In this document: one piece after another, positions 1 to 6,727 of the stretch
Layout of the letters: every line of letters begins with the position of its first letter
How positions within the stretch are numbered: the stretch's first letter is position 1
From: Ga0077527 sp038316355
Lineage (GTDB): Bacteria; Pseudomonadota; Gammaproteobacteria; Burkholderiales; SG8-41
Length of the DNA: 19,440 nucleotides
NCBI GenBank assembly: GCA_038316355.1
Contig: JBBQAO010000070.1
Coordinates: forward strand, 1-19,440
Direction: 5' to 3'
Translations under genes and position numbers: made by a program
Notes under the pieces: generated by a model
What the model was told of the DNA's origin: nothing
Database searches by the model: none
What the model saw: the letters and a program-made list of their open reading frames with translations, nothing else

Positions 1-2
1 CC

Positions 3-938
3 TCCGACGGCGAGCCGCTGCCCGTCTTGATGGCACACCACCGTGTCATCCGCGAACTCGACTGCCACGCCGCGCTGCCCGACGGTCGCCGGTTGCCGCT
101 GACGCTCAATGCCGAGCCGATCTACAGCCCCACGGGGGCCTTTTTCGGCTACCGCGGCACCCTGTCCGATGCATCGGTACGGCGCGCCGCTGACGCCGTG
201 CGCGTGGAACGCGACGCCGCCGTGCGGGCCAACCTGGCCAAGTCGATCTTTGTGTCGCACATGAGCCATGAGTTGCGCACGCCGCTGACAGCGGTGCTGG
301 GCTATGGGCAACTGCTGGACACATCAGAAAAGCGGCCGCTGGACAATGAACAACGGGCATGGGTCCAAGACCTGCTGAAAGCCGGCAACCACATGCTGCA
401 GATGGTGGAAGACCTGCTCGACCTCTCGCTGGTCGAGGCCGGGCAGCTGAAGCTGAGACAGGAATCGGTGGACTTCAAGTCTCTGGTGGCCGACGTGATA
501 CTCATGCTGGATGCCACCGTGACTGCGCGTGCGCTGCAGGTGACGGTCGATGTCGACAGTGCTTTGGTCGAACGGCCCTTGCTGGCCGACGCGAAATGGC
601 TGCGACAGGTGATGTTGAATCTGATCAGCAATGCGGTGAAGTACAACGTCGAAGGCGGCAGTATCACAGTCACAGCGCGGAGCTTGGATGGGGCCAGAGG
701 CGGCCTGCACGTGGAGGTGGCCGATACCGGCGTGGGCATCTCACAGGTCGATTTGCCGCACCTCTTTGAACCCTTCAACCGGTTTGGCCACGACCGCGGC
801 GTGTTCGCCGGCACCGGCAGAGGCCTGGTCATCTCGCGCCGGCTGGTGCAGGCCATGGGGGGGCAACTCACGGTCACCAGCACTCCGCTGGTGGGAACCA
901 CGTTCTCCTTCAGCATGCCGGCAGCGCCAGTGGCGTGA
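3..938 (+). CDS. sensor histidine kinase, 3' part (PAS/PAC tail, HisKA, HATPase_c)
   Basis: The reading frame is open from the first complete codon at base 3, so the true start lies upstream of the window. The first ~55 residues look like the end of a PAS/PAC sensory domain. A HisKA dimerisation domain follows with the phospho-acceptor His at bases 267-269 (motif SHELRTPL). The HATPase_c domain shows an N box (NLISNAVKYN, near residue 206), a G1 box DTGVGI (near 241), an F box (LFEPFNRF) and a G2 box GTGRGL (near 273). No receiver domain follows; the stop is at 936-938. The role is autophosphorylation and transfer to an unseen response regulator. The odd point is Arg in the G2 box (bases 819-821), where these kinases usually have a small or hydrophobic residue; the partial copy at 4067-4301 has Ile there. 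The protein may be cytosolic or membrane-bound, as its N-terminus is not visible. Confidence 0.93.
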   Translation, partial: SDGEPLPVLMAHHRVIRELDCHAALPDGRRLPLTLNAEPIYSPTGAFFGYRGTLSDASVRRAADAVRVERDAAVRANLAKSIFVSHMSHELRTPLTAVLGYGQLLDTSEKRPLDNEQRAWVQDLLKAGNHMLQMVEDLLDLSLVEAGQLKLRQESVDFKSLVADVILMLDATVTARALQVTVDVDSALVERPLLADAKWLRQVMLNLISNAVKYNVEGGSITVTARSLDGARGGLHVEVADTGVGISQVDLPHLFEPFNRFGHDRGVFAGTGRGLVISRRLVQAMGGQLTVTSTPLVGTTFSFSMPAAPVA

Positions 939-979
939 GCACTGCAGGCTGCAAGCGAGGCGCACCGGGTAAGAAGACA
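704..979 (+). repeat. direct repeat copy A (histidine kinase 3' end plus downstream bases)
   Basis: This segment is nearly identical to 4067-4339. I count 7 substitutions and one 3-base gap (CTG present here after base 947 or so). The match starts abruptly inside the ATPase domain, continues through the stop codon and ends at the shared string aagaagaca, immediately where transposase homology begins on this side. The two copies bracket ~3.1 kb of mixed genes. Confidence 0.95.
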
Positions 980-1443
980 TGACTTTCATCCGCACCCGGG
1001 AAGGCTGGTTGCACTTGGCAGTGTTGCTCGATCTGCACTCGCGCAGGGTGGTGGGCTGGGCGATGGATCAGCCCCCGGGGCAGGTGCTGCATCTGGAAGC
1101 GCTGCAGATGGCGTTTGCCCGGTGCCAGCCAGCGCCGGGCCTGATTCATCACATTGATCGTGGGCCGCGGTATAACACGCCGGCCTATCGCGACCTGCTG
1201 CAGTCACATGGTGCGCGGTCCGGCATGAACGTTCGCAAGGTGCCGCAGGACACTGCAGTGGCCGAGAGCTTCATCTCCACCCTGAAGAACGAACTCATCC
1301 ATCACCGCGATTTCTCATCTCGTGATGCTGCGCGCTGCGCAATCTTCGACCACATTGAACTGTTTTATAACTGTAAGCGGATTCATCAAACACTCGGCTA
1401 CCGCACCCCCGGGCAGATTGGGAGAGAATGGCGTAGTGCTTAA
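976..1443 (+). pseudogene. IS3-family transposase OrfB, 5'-truncated remnant
   Basis: From about base 976 the frame encodes the C-terminal two thirds of an IS3-family rve integrase domain: D-M-TFIRTREGW, then LDLHSRRVVGWAM, then HHIDRGPRYNTPAY, then DTAVAESFISTLKNEL, and an end like HQTLGYRTPGQI. The first DDE aspartate is probably the GAC at 976-978, just before the first ATG (979), and a stop (TAA, 970-972) sits two codons upstream. The helix-turn-helix N-terminus and OrfA are absent. The second Asp and the Glu are present, but DRGPRY and DTAVAES differ from the usual DRGSQY and DNAxAES. The fragment abuts the kinase repeat at 979/980. It is almost certainly inactive: there is no left end, and the right flank is occupied by a MITE-like element. 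Confidence 0.9.
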
Positions 1444-1589
1444 CTAGCAGCCTGTCGGGCTTAGGGTGTTTTTCACGAAAATGGACCTTTTTTTACCATC
1501 GAAACACCCTCCCGAAAAATTTAAACGCGCTGTAGCTCGTTTTAGAGCGTCCAGTTTTTTGGAATCGGCTAAGTCCGACAGGCTGCTAG
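1444..1589. mobile_element. MITE-like palindromic element, 146 bp
   Basis: The termini are 20-base inverted repeats with one mismatch: ctagcagcctgtcgggctta at 1444-1463 and its complement-inverse (taagtccgacaggctgctag) at 1570-1589. Inside is a second perfect 9-base inverted repeat, agggtgttt (1463-1471) against aaacaccct (1502-1510). The outermost bases are CTAG on both sides, which may be a target duplication or part of the ends. There is no coding capacity and the interior is AT-rich compared with its surroundings. The element starts directly after the transposase stop codon. Its size and structure fit a non-autonomous transposable element; the parent IS family cannot be assigned by eye. 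Confidence 0.75.
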
Positions 1590-1628
1590 GCTGTCCGTAC
1601 AACCCGGGATAACTCAATGCGTCCCCTT

Positions 1629-1662
1629 CTGTTAATCCGCTGGTCCCTGGTTCGAGCCCAGG
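1629..1662 (+). pseudogene. tRNA-Asn (GUU) 3'-half remnant
   Basis: Bases 1629-1635 read CTGTTAA, a tRNA-Asn anticodon loop with GTT. They are followed by the 3' anticodon stem TCCGC, a variable region, and a perfect T arm (CCTGG, TTCGAGC, CCAGG, 1646-1662). This matches the 3' half of proteobacterial tRNA-Asn. The following bases (ctggcgacggca) do not form a normal acceptor stem with CCA. Upstream, a faint D-arm trace (ataactcaat, 1609-1618) is present but too short. It cannot be a working tRNA. A 3' tRNA fragment beside transposase debris is typical of a former integration (att) site. Confidence 0.7.
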
Positions 1663-1808
1663 CTGGCGACGGCAGACAAGTCAAGGAGACGTGCCACTGA
1701 CTTGGACAAAATAATCCGTCCTCTGCGACCAGACCTTAAACACCGCTTGACGCTGAACTGCGTCATCAAGTTTCCCTCAACAACAAATCGAAGCAGGATG
1801 AAACCAAC

Positions 1809-2234
1809 ATGTTGAACTACCTCGTTGCGTACGGTGCCACTGCGGTGGTGATGCTGGCCTTGGATGTCGTCTGGCTCGGTGTCATCGCCAAGTCCTTCTA
1901 TCGCGACGGCATCGGGCATTTGATTGCAGATCCGCCAAATCTGGTGGCGGGCGGCGTTTTCTACCTGCTCTACCCGGCCGGCGTCTTGCTCTTTGCCGTT
2001 GCACCCGCGGCCTGGTGCGGAGGCCTTGCAGCTCCGGCAGATGTGCCCTGGTCGCGAGCGGTCCTGGCTGGCGCGCTGTTTGGCTTCTTTGCCTATGCCA
2101 CCTACGACCTCAGCAACCTGGCCACGTTGAGGGGCTGGCCGTTGCGCCTGGCCCTGGTCGATATCGCCTGGGGCACGGCGCTAACCGCTGCCGCAGCCGC
2201 TGCGGGACGCTGGGCGCTGGGGCGCATGACATGA
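1809..2234 (+). CDS. DUF2177 family integral membrane protein
   Basis: This encodes 141 residues of a mostly hydrophobic protein with about four predicted membrane spans. It begins MLNYLVAYGATAVVMLALD and carries the family-like stretches DVVWLGVIAKSFYRDGIGHL and YATYDLSNLATLRGWP. The length and these motifs fit DUF2177, a family of unknown function. The start ATG has a purine-rich site (agcagga) about 10 bases upstream, which supports it. The stop overlaps the start of the next frame (ATGA, 2231-2234), suggesting the two were translated together before the downstream CDF gene decayed. Confidence 0.88.
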   Translation: MLNYLVAYGATAVVMLALDVVWLGVIAKSFYRDGIGHLIADPPNLVAGGVFYLLYPAGVLLFAVAPAAWCGGLAAPADVPWSRAVLAGALFGFFAYATYDLSNLATLRGWPLRLALVDIAWGTALTAAAAAAGRWALGRMT

Positions 2235-2478
2235 GTCGCGTCTTGACCCGGCCCGACCCGCGTGCCGCGATGGCGGGCTCCAAGCTGGCGATCTGTGGCG
2301 TGATCGGTGCCAACGTCGCCATTGCCTTCACCAAGTTCCGCTCGAGCGGCAGGTTCGAGAACGCTTCCCGGTGATCAAGCGCTCGTTCCTCGAGACCGGG
2401 TCGCTGGCCGCATATTTTGTCCCCGTGCCCGCTGATCGGCGGCGTTGCCGACTTCATTGCCACCGAGGCCGAAGCTAA
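2231..2478 (+). pseudogene. cation diffusion facilitator (CDF) family transporter, internally deleted
   Basis: The ATG at 2231 overlaps the DUF2177 stop. The first ~36 codons resemble the start of a CDF metal exporter (SKLAICGVIGANVAIAFTKF, the first membrane helix). The frame then breaks at about 2333 and stops at 2372-2374. Another frame, from 2341, immediately reads LERQVRERFPVIKRSFLETG and SLAA, which resembles the C-terminal end of the same family (the '...HPxIKRIFIEA' region of the cytosolic domain). The five other helices and their metal-binding Asp/His residues are missing. I infer loss of the middle of the gene with a frameshift at the join. The identification rests on short segments and is moderate. 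Confidence 0.55.
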
Positions 2479-2653
2479 GCCTGCACGAAGGCGGTGGTGT
2501 GGCGCTACAAGCTGTACCGCCAGAACGCGCTGGCATCGATTCAACTCTGTGCGACAGCGCACAAACACACATACAAAAGACGAGCATCATCGGGCCTGCA
2601 ATGGCGCATGGATAAACGCCTGCATTCAACACCCACCAACCGAAAGCCAACAT

Positions 2654-3169
2654 ATGCCTACAGACACCGTCGCCGAACAGCACCTGTGGCCCCTCATCAA
2701 GGCTGTCAAGTTCGCCATGTTCACCACCCGCCACGGCAACGGCCACCTCCATTCGCGGCCGATGACGACACAGAACAAGGCAATGCCGGACGACAAGCTG
2801 TGGTTCTTCATGTCAATCAAGGGGGGGGCAGCGCAGGAGATTGCACAGCAGCCACAGGTGAACATCAGCTATGCCGACCCAAGCAAGGACATTTATGTTT
2901 CGGTATCGGGTTCAGCTCAGGTGGTCGATGACATAACCCAGCGGCAGGCGCTGTGGACGAAGTTCGTCCAGGCCTATTTTCCCGGCGGCGTGGACGATCC
3001 CGACCTGGCCTTGGTGCGCGTGACAGTGAGTCACGCGCACTACTGGAACGTGAGTGAAAACAAACTGACCCAGTTGTTCGTGATGGCCAAGGCCGTGTTC
3101 AGCGGGGAAAAGCCCACGCTGGGCGAGTCGGGCGAGGTGGTTCTCGGCAGCGGTTCCAAAACGCAATGA
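2654..3169 (+). CDS. pyridoxamine 5'-phosphate oxidase-like flavoprotein (general stress protein 26 type)
   Basis: This encodes 171 residues. The segments VKFAMFTTRHGNGHLHSRPM, DDKLWFFMSIKG, QPQVNISYADPSKDIYVSVS and the C-terminal LVRVTVSHAHYWNVSENKL follow the split beta-barrel fold of the PNPOx-like 'general stress protein 26' group, which binds FMN (or related flavins) and has poorly defined substrates. The frame is open further upstream to 2417, but that stretch looks unlike the family and the alignment begins at the ATG at 2654. Only a weak purine site (gaaag) precedes this start. The gene follows the broken CDF gene after a ~175-base non-coding gap. It is probably a stress-related redox protein; the substrate is unknown. 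Confidence 0.87.
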   Translation: MPTDTVAEQHLWPLIKAVKFAMFTTRHGNGHLHSRPMTTQNKAMPDDKLWFFMSIKGGAAQEIAQQPQVNISYADPSKDIYVSVSGSAQVVDDITQRQALWTKFVQAYFPGGVDDPDLALVRVTVSHAHYWNVSENKLTQLFVMAKAVFSGEKPTLGESGEVVLGSGSKTQ

Positions 3170-3453
3170 TCTTCGCAGCTTGGCGAGTCGGGTCCTGAGT
3201 AATTTGCCCGGAAAAATCGATAACAGGCGCGCGAATCTCTGTGTCGGGGGGCCTTCCAGTGCGAAGACGATGTTTAAATGTGGTCGTTTCCGCGCCTGGT
3301 CCTTTATGCCCGGTCCGAGTAACCGGTTCTTGCCCCTGAGACTGGATGGAGGGTTTTCTTTAATGCCTGCCAAAAGCAGAATGGCTTAAAGGCTTCCAAC
3401 TTCTTCCTTATGCCGAACCAAGTGGGGGGTTCCATTCAACTTGAGGAGGTGCG

Positions 3454-3963
3454 ATGTCGGCAGCCGCTGATGAAAACTGGATGCGCGAAGCGCTGGCGGT
3501 AGCCACCTCGCGTGGCCGCAACCCTGCTTCGTCGCCGATCGGGTGTGTCATCGTATGCGATGGGCGGATTATCGGCCTTGCGCACAACGAATGCCAGACC
3601 TTGCATGATGCGACGGCGCACGCTGAGATGGTCGCGTTTCGACGCGCTGGGGCTGCACTGGCCGACGCCGGCAATTTGGGGGGCGAACTGCGCGGCGCGA
3701 CGCTTTATTCAACGCTGCAGCCTTGCGGCATGTGCACGATGGCATCGATCTGGGCGAAGGTTGGTCGCATCGTGTTCGGGGCGGGACGCGATGACGTTCA
3801 CCGAATGTATTTCGAGGTCCGGCATATCGACACACTCGATTTCATTGCCAACGCATATCGCACCGATCTCACTGTTACCGGCGGTGTGTTGCGCCAGGAA
3901 TGCGCCCAGCTCTACTATCCGGTCGATGCAATCATATCCACCGATAATCAGGCAAATCAGTAA
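3454..3963 (+). CDS. zinc-dependent nucleoside/nucleobase deaminase (CMP/dCMP-type fold)
   Basis: This encodes 169 residues. The cytidine-deaminase-like zinc site is complete: H56-A-E58 (HAEMVAF) supplies a ligand and the catalytic Glu, and P90-C91-GM-C94 supplies the two Cys ligands. The family includes guanine deaminase and TadA-like tRNA adenosine deaminases. The QPCGMCTMASIWAKVGRIVF and VHRMYFEVRHIDT segments point to a free base or nucleoside deaminase rather than TadA, but the substrate cannot be fixed. An excellent ribosome site (gaggagg, 3443-3449) supports the start. It is the last intact gene before repeat copy B, ~100 bases downstream. The preceding 284 bases (3170-3453) hold no convincing gene. 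Confidence 0.9.
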   Translation: MSAAADENWMREALAVATSRGRNPASSPIGCVIVCDGRIIGLAHNECQTLHDATAHAEMVAFRRAGAALADAGNLGGELRGATLYSTLQPCGMCTMASIWAKVGRIVFGAGRDDVHRMYFEVRHIDTLDFIANAYRTDLTVTGGVLRQECAQLYYPVDAIISTDNQANQ

Positions 3964-4066
3964 GCGCAAATCTTCCAACTGGACACTCGAAGCGATACAG
4001 AGTGAACCAAGCCGTGGGAGGCGCCCCAGTCGCAGGCTGGGGTCTGAACATTGCGGAAAGTAGCCA

Positions 4067-4301
4067 CCTGCACGTGGAGGTGGCCGATACCGGCGTGGAC
4101 ATCTCGCAGGTCGATTTGCCGCACCTCTTTGAACCCTTCAACCGTTTTGGCCACGACCGCGGCGTGTTCGCCGGCACCGGCATTGGCCTGGTCATCTCGC
4201 GCCGGCTGGTGCAGGCCATGGGGGGGCAACTCACGGCCACCAGCACTCCGCTGGTGGGAACCACGTTCTCCTTCAGCATGCCGGCAGCGCCCGTGGCGTG
4301 A
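4067..4301 (+). pseudogene. histidine kinase C-terminal fragment (HATPase_c end)
   Basis: This frame encodes the last ~78 residues of the kinase at the left edge: G1 box as DTGVDI, then HLFEPFNRFGHDRG, G2 box GTGIGL, ending SFSMPAAPVA and a stop at 4299-4301. There is no dimerisation domain or N box, so no kinase can be made; a GTG at 4002 would open the frame but the preceding residues are unrelated. Compared with copy A, the G1 box has Asp for Gly (bases 4097-4099 region) and the G2 box has the canonical Ile (4182-4184) instead of Arg. Each copy therefore carries one unusual substitution in a nucleotide-binding motif. Confidence 0.9.
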
Positions 4302-4339
4302 GCACTGCAGGCAAGCGAGGCGCACCGGGTAAGAAGACA
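4067..4339 (+). repeat. direct repeat copy B
   Basis: This is the second copy of the 704-979 segment in the same orientation, offset by 3363 bases at its left end and 3360 at its right because of one 3-base gap. Divergence is abrupt on both sides: upstream at the cctgcac shared start, downstream after aagaagaca, where copy A runs into transposase sequence and copy B into gggatttcaaac. Confidence 0.95.
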
Positions 4340-4747
4340 GGGATTTCAAACGCTGACCTCGACCCATGGCCCGGCTGCGCAGGGCATCTGAGGCTTTCGG
4401 GGCAGCGTTCGGGGTCCGCAACGGGCCGCATAGCGGCGCAAAAGTTGCCGCGACGGTCAATCGGAGGGGGCGTCTACGGGTGAACCCGCAGAACCTGGGC
4501 GCGTTTGCCGGTGTCAGAAAGTCCCGGGCGCAACGGGCCCCCTCGGCCTGAGGTGCTGTGCCGGTGGGGCGGGGACCGTTGAGACGCGATCAGGCTGCTT
4601 GCGGGGGGCCGTGTCGTCTTCAGGAAGGCTGCCAGGCAGCTTAAAACCGCAAACTGCCGACCACAGCCGCAGCAACATCGTGGCCCTCAACAGCGCGGGC
4701 CGGAAGCCGCGTCATGCGCAGCGGTCTGATGCCGGGACTGTCTGCGC
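4340..4747. other. gene-free stretch between repeat copy B and the transglutaminase gene
   Basis: No frame here has a convincing start, ribosome site or family resemblance. Short open frames exist on both strands, but they are what GC-rich DNA gives by chance. A 13-base palindrome, gctgccaggcagc, sits at 4628-4640, about 110 bases past the end of the minus-strand transglutaminase gene. It has no T-run and is not a clear terminator. This stretch marks the change from the mosaic left part to the more regular gene order on the right. Confidence 0.6.
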
Positions 4748-5620
4748 TCAGCCCGGGATACCGTCGGTGGACAGCGCCTCGACACACGCCAGCGGCAAGA
4801 CAATGCCGCTGGCAGCATCTTCGACGCCTTCGATACCGATCACCGGTGCCCAGGATATGACGGTGCCAAAAATCGTCGCAAACGAAACATCGGCGGCATC
4901 ACGTCCGGTGCCGAGCCGGATCAGCCCGGTCGGCAACACCATGCCCGTCGGATCAAACAGATACCAGCGGTCGCCGAGGAAAGCTTCCACATAGGCATGA
5001 AAATCCGGCGGCCCGAAAACAGGATCAGAGCCATAATCAATGCCGGTGACAAAACGGGCGGGAATATTGATGGCCCGGCACAACGCAATCATCAGATGGG
5101 CGAAATCGCGGCAGACACCGACCTGTTCGACCACGGTATCGATGGCCGACGTCGTGGCGTTGGAACTGCCGGATACGAATTTGGTCCGCCGCTGCACCCA
5201 GTCCTGGATCGCCCGCACCCGCCAGTAACCCTGCCGCAGTCCGCCGAATTCATGGTTCGCCAGCTGGCGCAGGCGGTCGGACTGGCAATAACGGCTCGGG
5301 TAGAGGTAGGCCAGGGTCTCCGCCGGCAATTGTGCAATCGGGACTTCCCCGACGCTGTCGGGGGATGCGATGTGGTGCGCGAGGTCGACCACCGCGTCAT
5401 ACCGCACCTTCAGGTGGCCCGGCATCGCGCGCAGGCGCGCATAGCGATTGCCGTGGAGCGGTTCGGTGAACAACGCCACATCGACCGGCTGACTGACCTC
5501 GAGGTTTTCCATGACCAGCGACTGGCACGCTGTCTGCGCGGCGTGGATATTGAATATGAAATCGCTGACGTAGTCGATGATTTCATACTGCAGTTCGATA
5601 AACAGTTTCAGCCGTACCAT
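4748..5620 (-). CDS. transglutaminase-like domain protein (cysteine protease fold)
   Basis: This encodes 290 residues from the chosen start. The N-terminal ~75 residues resemble the beta-sandwich domain found before bacterial transglutaminase-like domains (MVRLKLFIELQYEI). The core then shows Cys170 in QVGVCRDFAHLMIALCRA, His208 in PDFHAYVEAF and Asp223 in WYLFDPTG, the full Cys-His-Asp triad. These proteins are usually papain-like hydrolases or amidases, often near peptide-tagging genes; none is next to it here. Two upstream in-frame ATGs exist at 5647 and 5632, but only the ATG at 5620 has a well-placed Shine-Dalgarno (gaggtgcggg), so I chose it. No signal peptide is seen, so a cytosolic location is likely. 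Confidence 0.9.
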   Translation of the reverse strand: MVRLKLFIELQYEIIDYVSDFIFNIHAAQTACQSLVMENLEVSQPVDVALFTEPLHGNRYARLRAMPGHLKVRYDAVVDLAHHIASPDSVGEVPIAQLPAETLAYLYPSRYCQSDRLRQLANHEFGGLRQGYWRVRAIQDWVQRRTKFVSGSSNATTSAIDTVVEQVGVCRDFAHLMIALCRAINIPARFVTGIDYGSDPVFGPPDFHAYVEAFLGDRWYLFDPTGMVLPTGLIRLGTGRDAADVSFATIFGTVISWAPVIGIEGVEDAASGIVLPLACVEALSTDGIPG

Positions 5621-5721
5621 CCCGCACCTCATTTCCTCAGCAAACATTTCGGGACCGTAATAGCCGGCCGCAATAATGGGTCGCAGTAGTCACATTACAC
5701 GCTTCTTTCCCGGTACAAATA

Positions 5722-5750
5722 AATGCGCCGGCAAGGAAAGCCGGCGCATT
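5722..5750 (-). terminator. rho-independent terminator of the glycine-zipper lipoprotein gene
   Basis: This is a perfect 11-base stem, aatgcgccggc (5722-5732) with gccggcgcatt (5740-5750), and a 7-base loop. Read on the minus strand the hairpin is followed by tttatttgt, a usable U-rich tail. It lies 22 bases past the stop of the gene at 5772-6005. Confidence 0.85.
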
Positions 5751-5771
5751 GTTCAACCGCTGCTGCCGAAG

Positions 5772-6005
5772 TTAGTTCTTGTCTTTGCCGACCTGGTTGC
5801 CGATCAGCCCGCCGACTGCAGCGCCGCCGATGGTGCCGACCGCACTGCCGCCGGTGATCACGGCACCGCCAACGGCACCGACGCCAGCACCAATCGCGGT
5901 GCTCTTGTCCTGGTCCGACATCCCGGCACAGGCACCCAGGCCGAGCAGTGCTGCTGCGGTCAGGGTGGTGACGGCCATTCGTTTAATCTGGTTCATGGTT
6001 TTCAT
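5772..6005 (-). CDS. glycine-zipper lipoprotein, OsmB-like
   Basis: This encodes 77 residues. A lipoprotein signal peptide (KRMAVTTLTAAALLGLGAC) ends in the lipobox LGAC with Cys26 as the acylation site. The rest is a glycine-zipper hairpin (GAGVGAVGGAVITGG and GGAAVGGLIGNQVG), as in OsmB and the Rick_17kDa/SlyB relatives, which insert into the outer membrane or periplasmic face. An in-frame ATG at 6011 sits only one base from the aagaggt ribosome site, while the ATG at 6005 has correct spacing, so 6005 is the better start. OsmB in Escherichia coli is osmotically induced; regulation here is not visible. Together with the BON lipoprotein it forms a small minus-strand envelope-stress pair, each with its own leader. 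Confidence 0.9.
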   Translation of the reverse strand: MKTMNQIKRMAVTTLTAAALLGLGACAGMSDQDKSTAIGAGVGAVGGAVITGGSAVGTIGGAAVGGLIGNQVGKDKN

Positions 6006-6117
6006 TTGCATACCTCTTGGTCAAACATGGGCGTTGAATATCCTGCATTTCCTGCCGGCGCCTGTCACGGCCGGCAAGCCATCGGTTCCGGGCATTCAAC
6101 AAAGGCCCGATGCCTCT

Positions 6118-6429
6118 TTATTTGAGACGCATGTCGTTCTTGACTGAGGTCACGCCGCCGACGGCGCGCGTCAGTGAAACCGCCTTGTTGATGTCCGCCT
6201 GTGAGCCGACAAAACCAGACAGTTGCACGACTCCCTTGAACGTCTCAACATTGATTTCAGCGGACTTCAGCGTCGGCTCGTTGAAAATGGCAGCCTTGGT
6301 TTTGGTGGTGATGACGGTGTCGTCCACGTACCCAGCTGTGCCCTCACTTTTTGAGGTTGCGGCACAACCCATCGCAGTAGCCAGTACAACCGCAGCGAAG
6401 AAAGCGGCAATGCGTTTAATGTTTTTCAT
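6118..6429 (-). CDS. BON-domain lipoprotein (OsmY-like)
   Basis: This encodes 103 residues. The signal peptide ends in the lipobox TAMGC (Cys22). Residues ~35-103 form one BON domain (DDTVITTKTKAAIF, then INVETFKGVVQLSGFVGSQ, then AVGGVTSVKNDMRLK), a phospholipid-binding alpha/beta fold found in OsmY and DolP, which act in the periplasm on envelope integrity. A ggag site lies ~9 bases before the ATG. OsmY has two BON domains and no lipid anchor, so this single-domain lipidated form is closer to short DolP-like or betaproteobacterial BON lipoproteins. A weak hairpin (aagaggc/gccttt) follows the stop and may end transcription before the OsmB-like gene. Confidence 0.9.
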   Translation of the reverse strand: MKNIKRIAAFFAAVVLATAMGCAATSKSEGTAGYVDDTVITTKTKAAIFNEPTLKSAEINVETFKGVVQLSGFVGSQADINKAVSLTRAVGGVTSVKNDMRLK

Positions 6430-6523
6430 GATCGGTCACTCCGGGTGATTTAAGAATGGAACAACCGGAGAATAAGTGGCGCGGCGCACCGAGTCTGTAC
6501 GCTGGCCCACTGAGAGCGGGAAA

Positions 6524-6563
6524 CCGGAATATCCCGGAATATCCCGGAATACCCCGCAATGAC
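6524..6563. repeat. tandem 10-base repeats in the divergent BON/Crp promoter region
   Basis: Four consecutive 10-base units begin at 6524: ccggaatatc, ccggaatatc, ccggaatacc and a decayed ccgcaatgac. They lie in the 298-base space between two divergent genes. The period is about one DNA helical turn, so equal sites would face the same side of the helix. This could be a cluster of regulator binding sites or simple slippage; nothing in the sequence decides. Confidence 0.7.
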
Positions 6564-6727
6564 GCTGTATTAGTGAATATTCCGTCAAACAATGAAATTA
6601 AAGATACTTATGTACGCTACCGAACCTATAAGCGCGTCCTTAAGGGCGTATTGTGATCTCCTGAGCCATGCCCGCCAGATAGCGACCGCCGCCTCTACGC
6701 TACCCCCCGGGGAGAAAGCAAGCTGCT

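Noticed and set aside
3180..3389. 69-codon frame between the PNPOx-like gene and the deaminase
   Set aside because: There is no start signal, odd composition and no family resemblance; treated as intergenic.
3957..4460. 167-codon open frame on the minus strand across repeat copy B
   Set aside because: It is a shadow of the kinase fragment; the same antisense frame occurs over copy A and resembles no family.
4505..4545. gaaagtcccgggcgcaac string resembling the start of RNase P RNA
   Set aside because: Only a few bases agree; the conserved downstream helices and the 3' pairing region of RNase P RNA are absent.
6053..6076. tgccggc/gccggca inverted repeat between the two lipoprotein genes
   Set aside because: The stem is only 7 bases, has no T-run on either strand and suits chance in GC-rich DNA.
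6456..6656. 66-codon frame running through the 10-base repeats
   Set aside because: There is no ribosome site, no homology and the repeat itself supplies the open frame.
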